A stretch of DNA of 64,000 bases from Acidobacteriota bacterium. GTDB lineage: Bacteria; Acidobacteriota; Terriglobia; Terriglobales; Acidobacteriaceae. How positions within the stretch are numbered: the first letter of the stretch is position 1; each line of letters opens with the position of its first letter. Location of the stretch: positions 1 to 64,000 of the forward strand of contig JAJZBZ010000004.1 of assembly GCA_021846275.1 (NCBI GenBank), given 5' to 3'. This document shows, in pieces, positions 63,724 to 64,000 of this stretch. The translations under genes were made by a program, and so were the position numbers. The notes below the pieces were generated by a model, which did no database searches, had not been told where the DNA came from, and worked only from the letters and a program-made list of their open reading frames with translations.

Positions 63724-64000
63724 TTACGCGAGTGGGACGAGGCGGGATTGGCGGATGCGCTTGTCGTGGGTGAGCAGGCGCAGGCCTTCGACGATGGCCG
63801 TGGCTCCGAGGATGCGGTCCTGCGGGTCGCTGGGGTAGGTGGCGGGAAATGCGACGGCGCGGGCGGCGATCTGGGGCGTGATGGGCAGAAGCTGGATGTA
63901 GGATGCGCACTTCTGCACGAACGACGCCGTGCTGAGATCGGTGGCGATGCGGCGGTTTTCGACCAGCCAGGCGATCTCCCAGAGGCTGATGGTGGAAAGA
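63724..64000 (-). CDS. VapC-like PIN-domain toxin, 5' end beyond the window
   Basis: The visible C-terminal ~91 aa read 'STISLWEIAWLVENRRI' (PIN motif with the conserved Glu), then 'LLPITPQIAARAVAFPATYPSDPQDRILGATAIVEGLRLLTHDKRIRQS', where the Asp-Pro-x-Asp-Arg and 'THD' positions match VapC ribonucleases. The track start 63918 is internal; the frame stays open to the window edge. A VapB-like antitoxin would be expected further right. The gap 63605-63723 holds nothing recognised. Confidence 0.8.
   Translation of the reverse strand, partial: LSTISLWEIAWLVENRRIATDLSTASFVQKCASYIQLLPITPQIAARAVAFPATYPSDPQDRILGATAIVEGLRLLTHDKRIRQSRLVPLA

Overview
The window looks like chromosome from an Acidobacteriota member, probably Terriglobia/Acidobacteriaceae. 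The reasons are a large Oar-like TonB receptor with an N-terminal carboxypeptidase-regulatory domain, a BBP2-type porin, an AroD-AroE fusion, a rich pectin and hexuronate gene set, high G+C coding sequence full of gcg/gtg codons, and a strongly expanded family of intergenic hairpin repeats. No species was identified.

Layout. 1-460: 3' end of a 23S rRNA gene, 5S rRNA and a terminator. 518-12256: a pectin/hexuronate locus. A FadR-type regulator diverges from uxaC, a hexuronate MFS transporter, a LarA-family nickel epimerase, a UxaE-type tagaturonate epimerase, gluconokinase and an SDR oxidoreductase. Next come a secreted GH28 polygalacturonase and a GH28-CE8 (polygalacturonase plus pectin methylesterase) fusion. 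Operator-like TGGTnnnACCA boxes lie in front of both uxaC and the GH28 gene. Taken together the genes suggest that galacturonate/glucuronate is converted through tagaturonate, fructuronate and mannonate to gluconate and then 6-phosphogluconate, without a mannonate dehydratase/KDG branch in this locus. 12280-16560: beta-oxidation operon (FadN-like, a small secreted protein, FadA-like). 16756-19050: a stand-alone GlmU acetyltransferase domain, an HD-GYP response regulator and a pterin dehydratase. 19051-20602: an AT-rich gap with a candidate small RNA, a CYCXC-family secreted protein and tmRNA. 20659-28014: GH3 glucosidase, CutC, a divergent arsR / arsC-acr3 arsenic locus, a broken HigA-like antitoxin and gamma-glutamyltransferase.

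28788-39401: TonB receptor, threonine aldolase, HemW, ribosome recycling factor, an RsbU-RsbW-STAS partner-switching operon and a FucP-type sugar transporter. 40015-48327: surface-glycan genes (a GT2-GT2 fusion, GT4, epimerase, ALG5-like GT2, sugar-phosphate transferase), with HU and AroDE among them. 48669-60172: M3 peptidase, SDR, PgeF, a Pro/Arg-rich membrane protein, an orphan GvpF/L protein, PgsA, an OmpR-type regulator and a BBP2 porin. 60619-62467: omega-like subunit, Rho with a C-rich G-poor leader, and tRNA-Ala(CGC). 62858-64000: a TylF-type methyltransferase in sequence that looks less GC-rich, and the 3' part of a VapC-like PIN toxin that runs off the window.

A modular intergenic repeat (GCATTGCATGCAGC head, variable stem-loop, GGTCGCGG block, ATTCCC-loop-GGGAAT core) occurs at 28.4, 31.9, 35.4-35.9 and 56.0-56.6 kb, tandemly expanded at the last two. 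Together with the hexuronate-to-gluconate gene set, it is the most promising undescribed material here. All assignments come from reading the sequence; no database searches or folding calculations were run.
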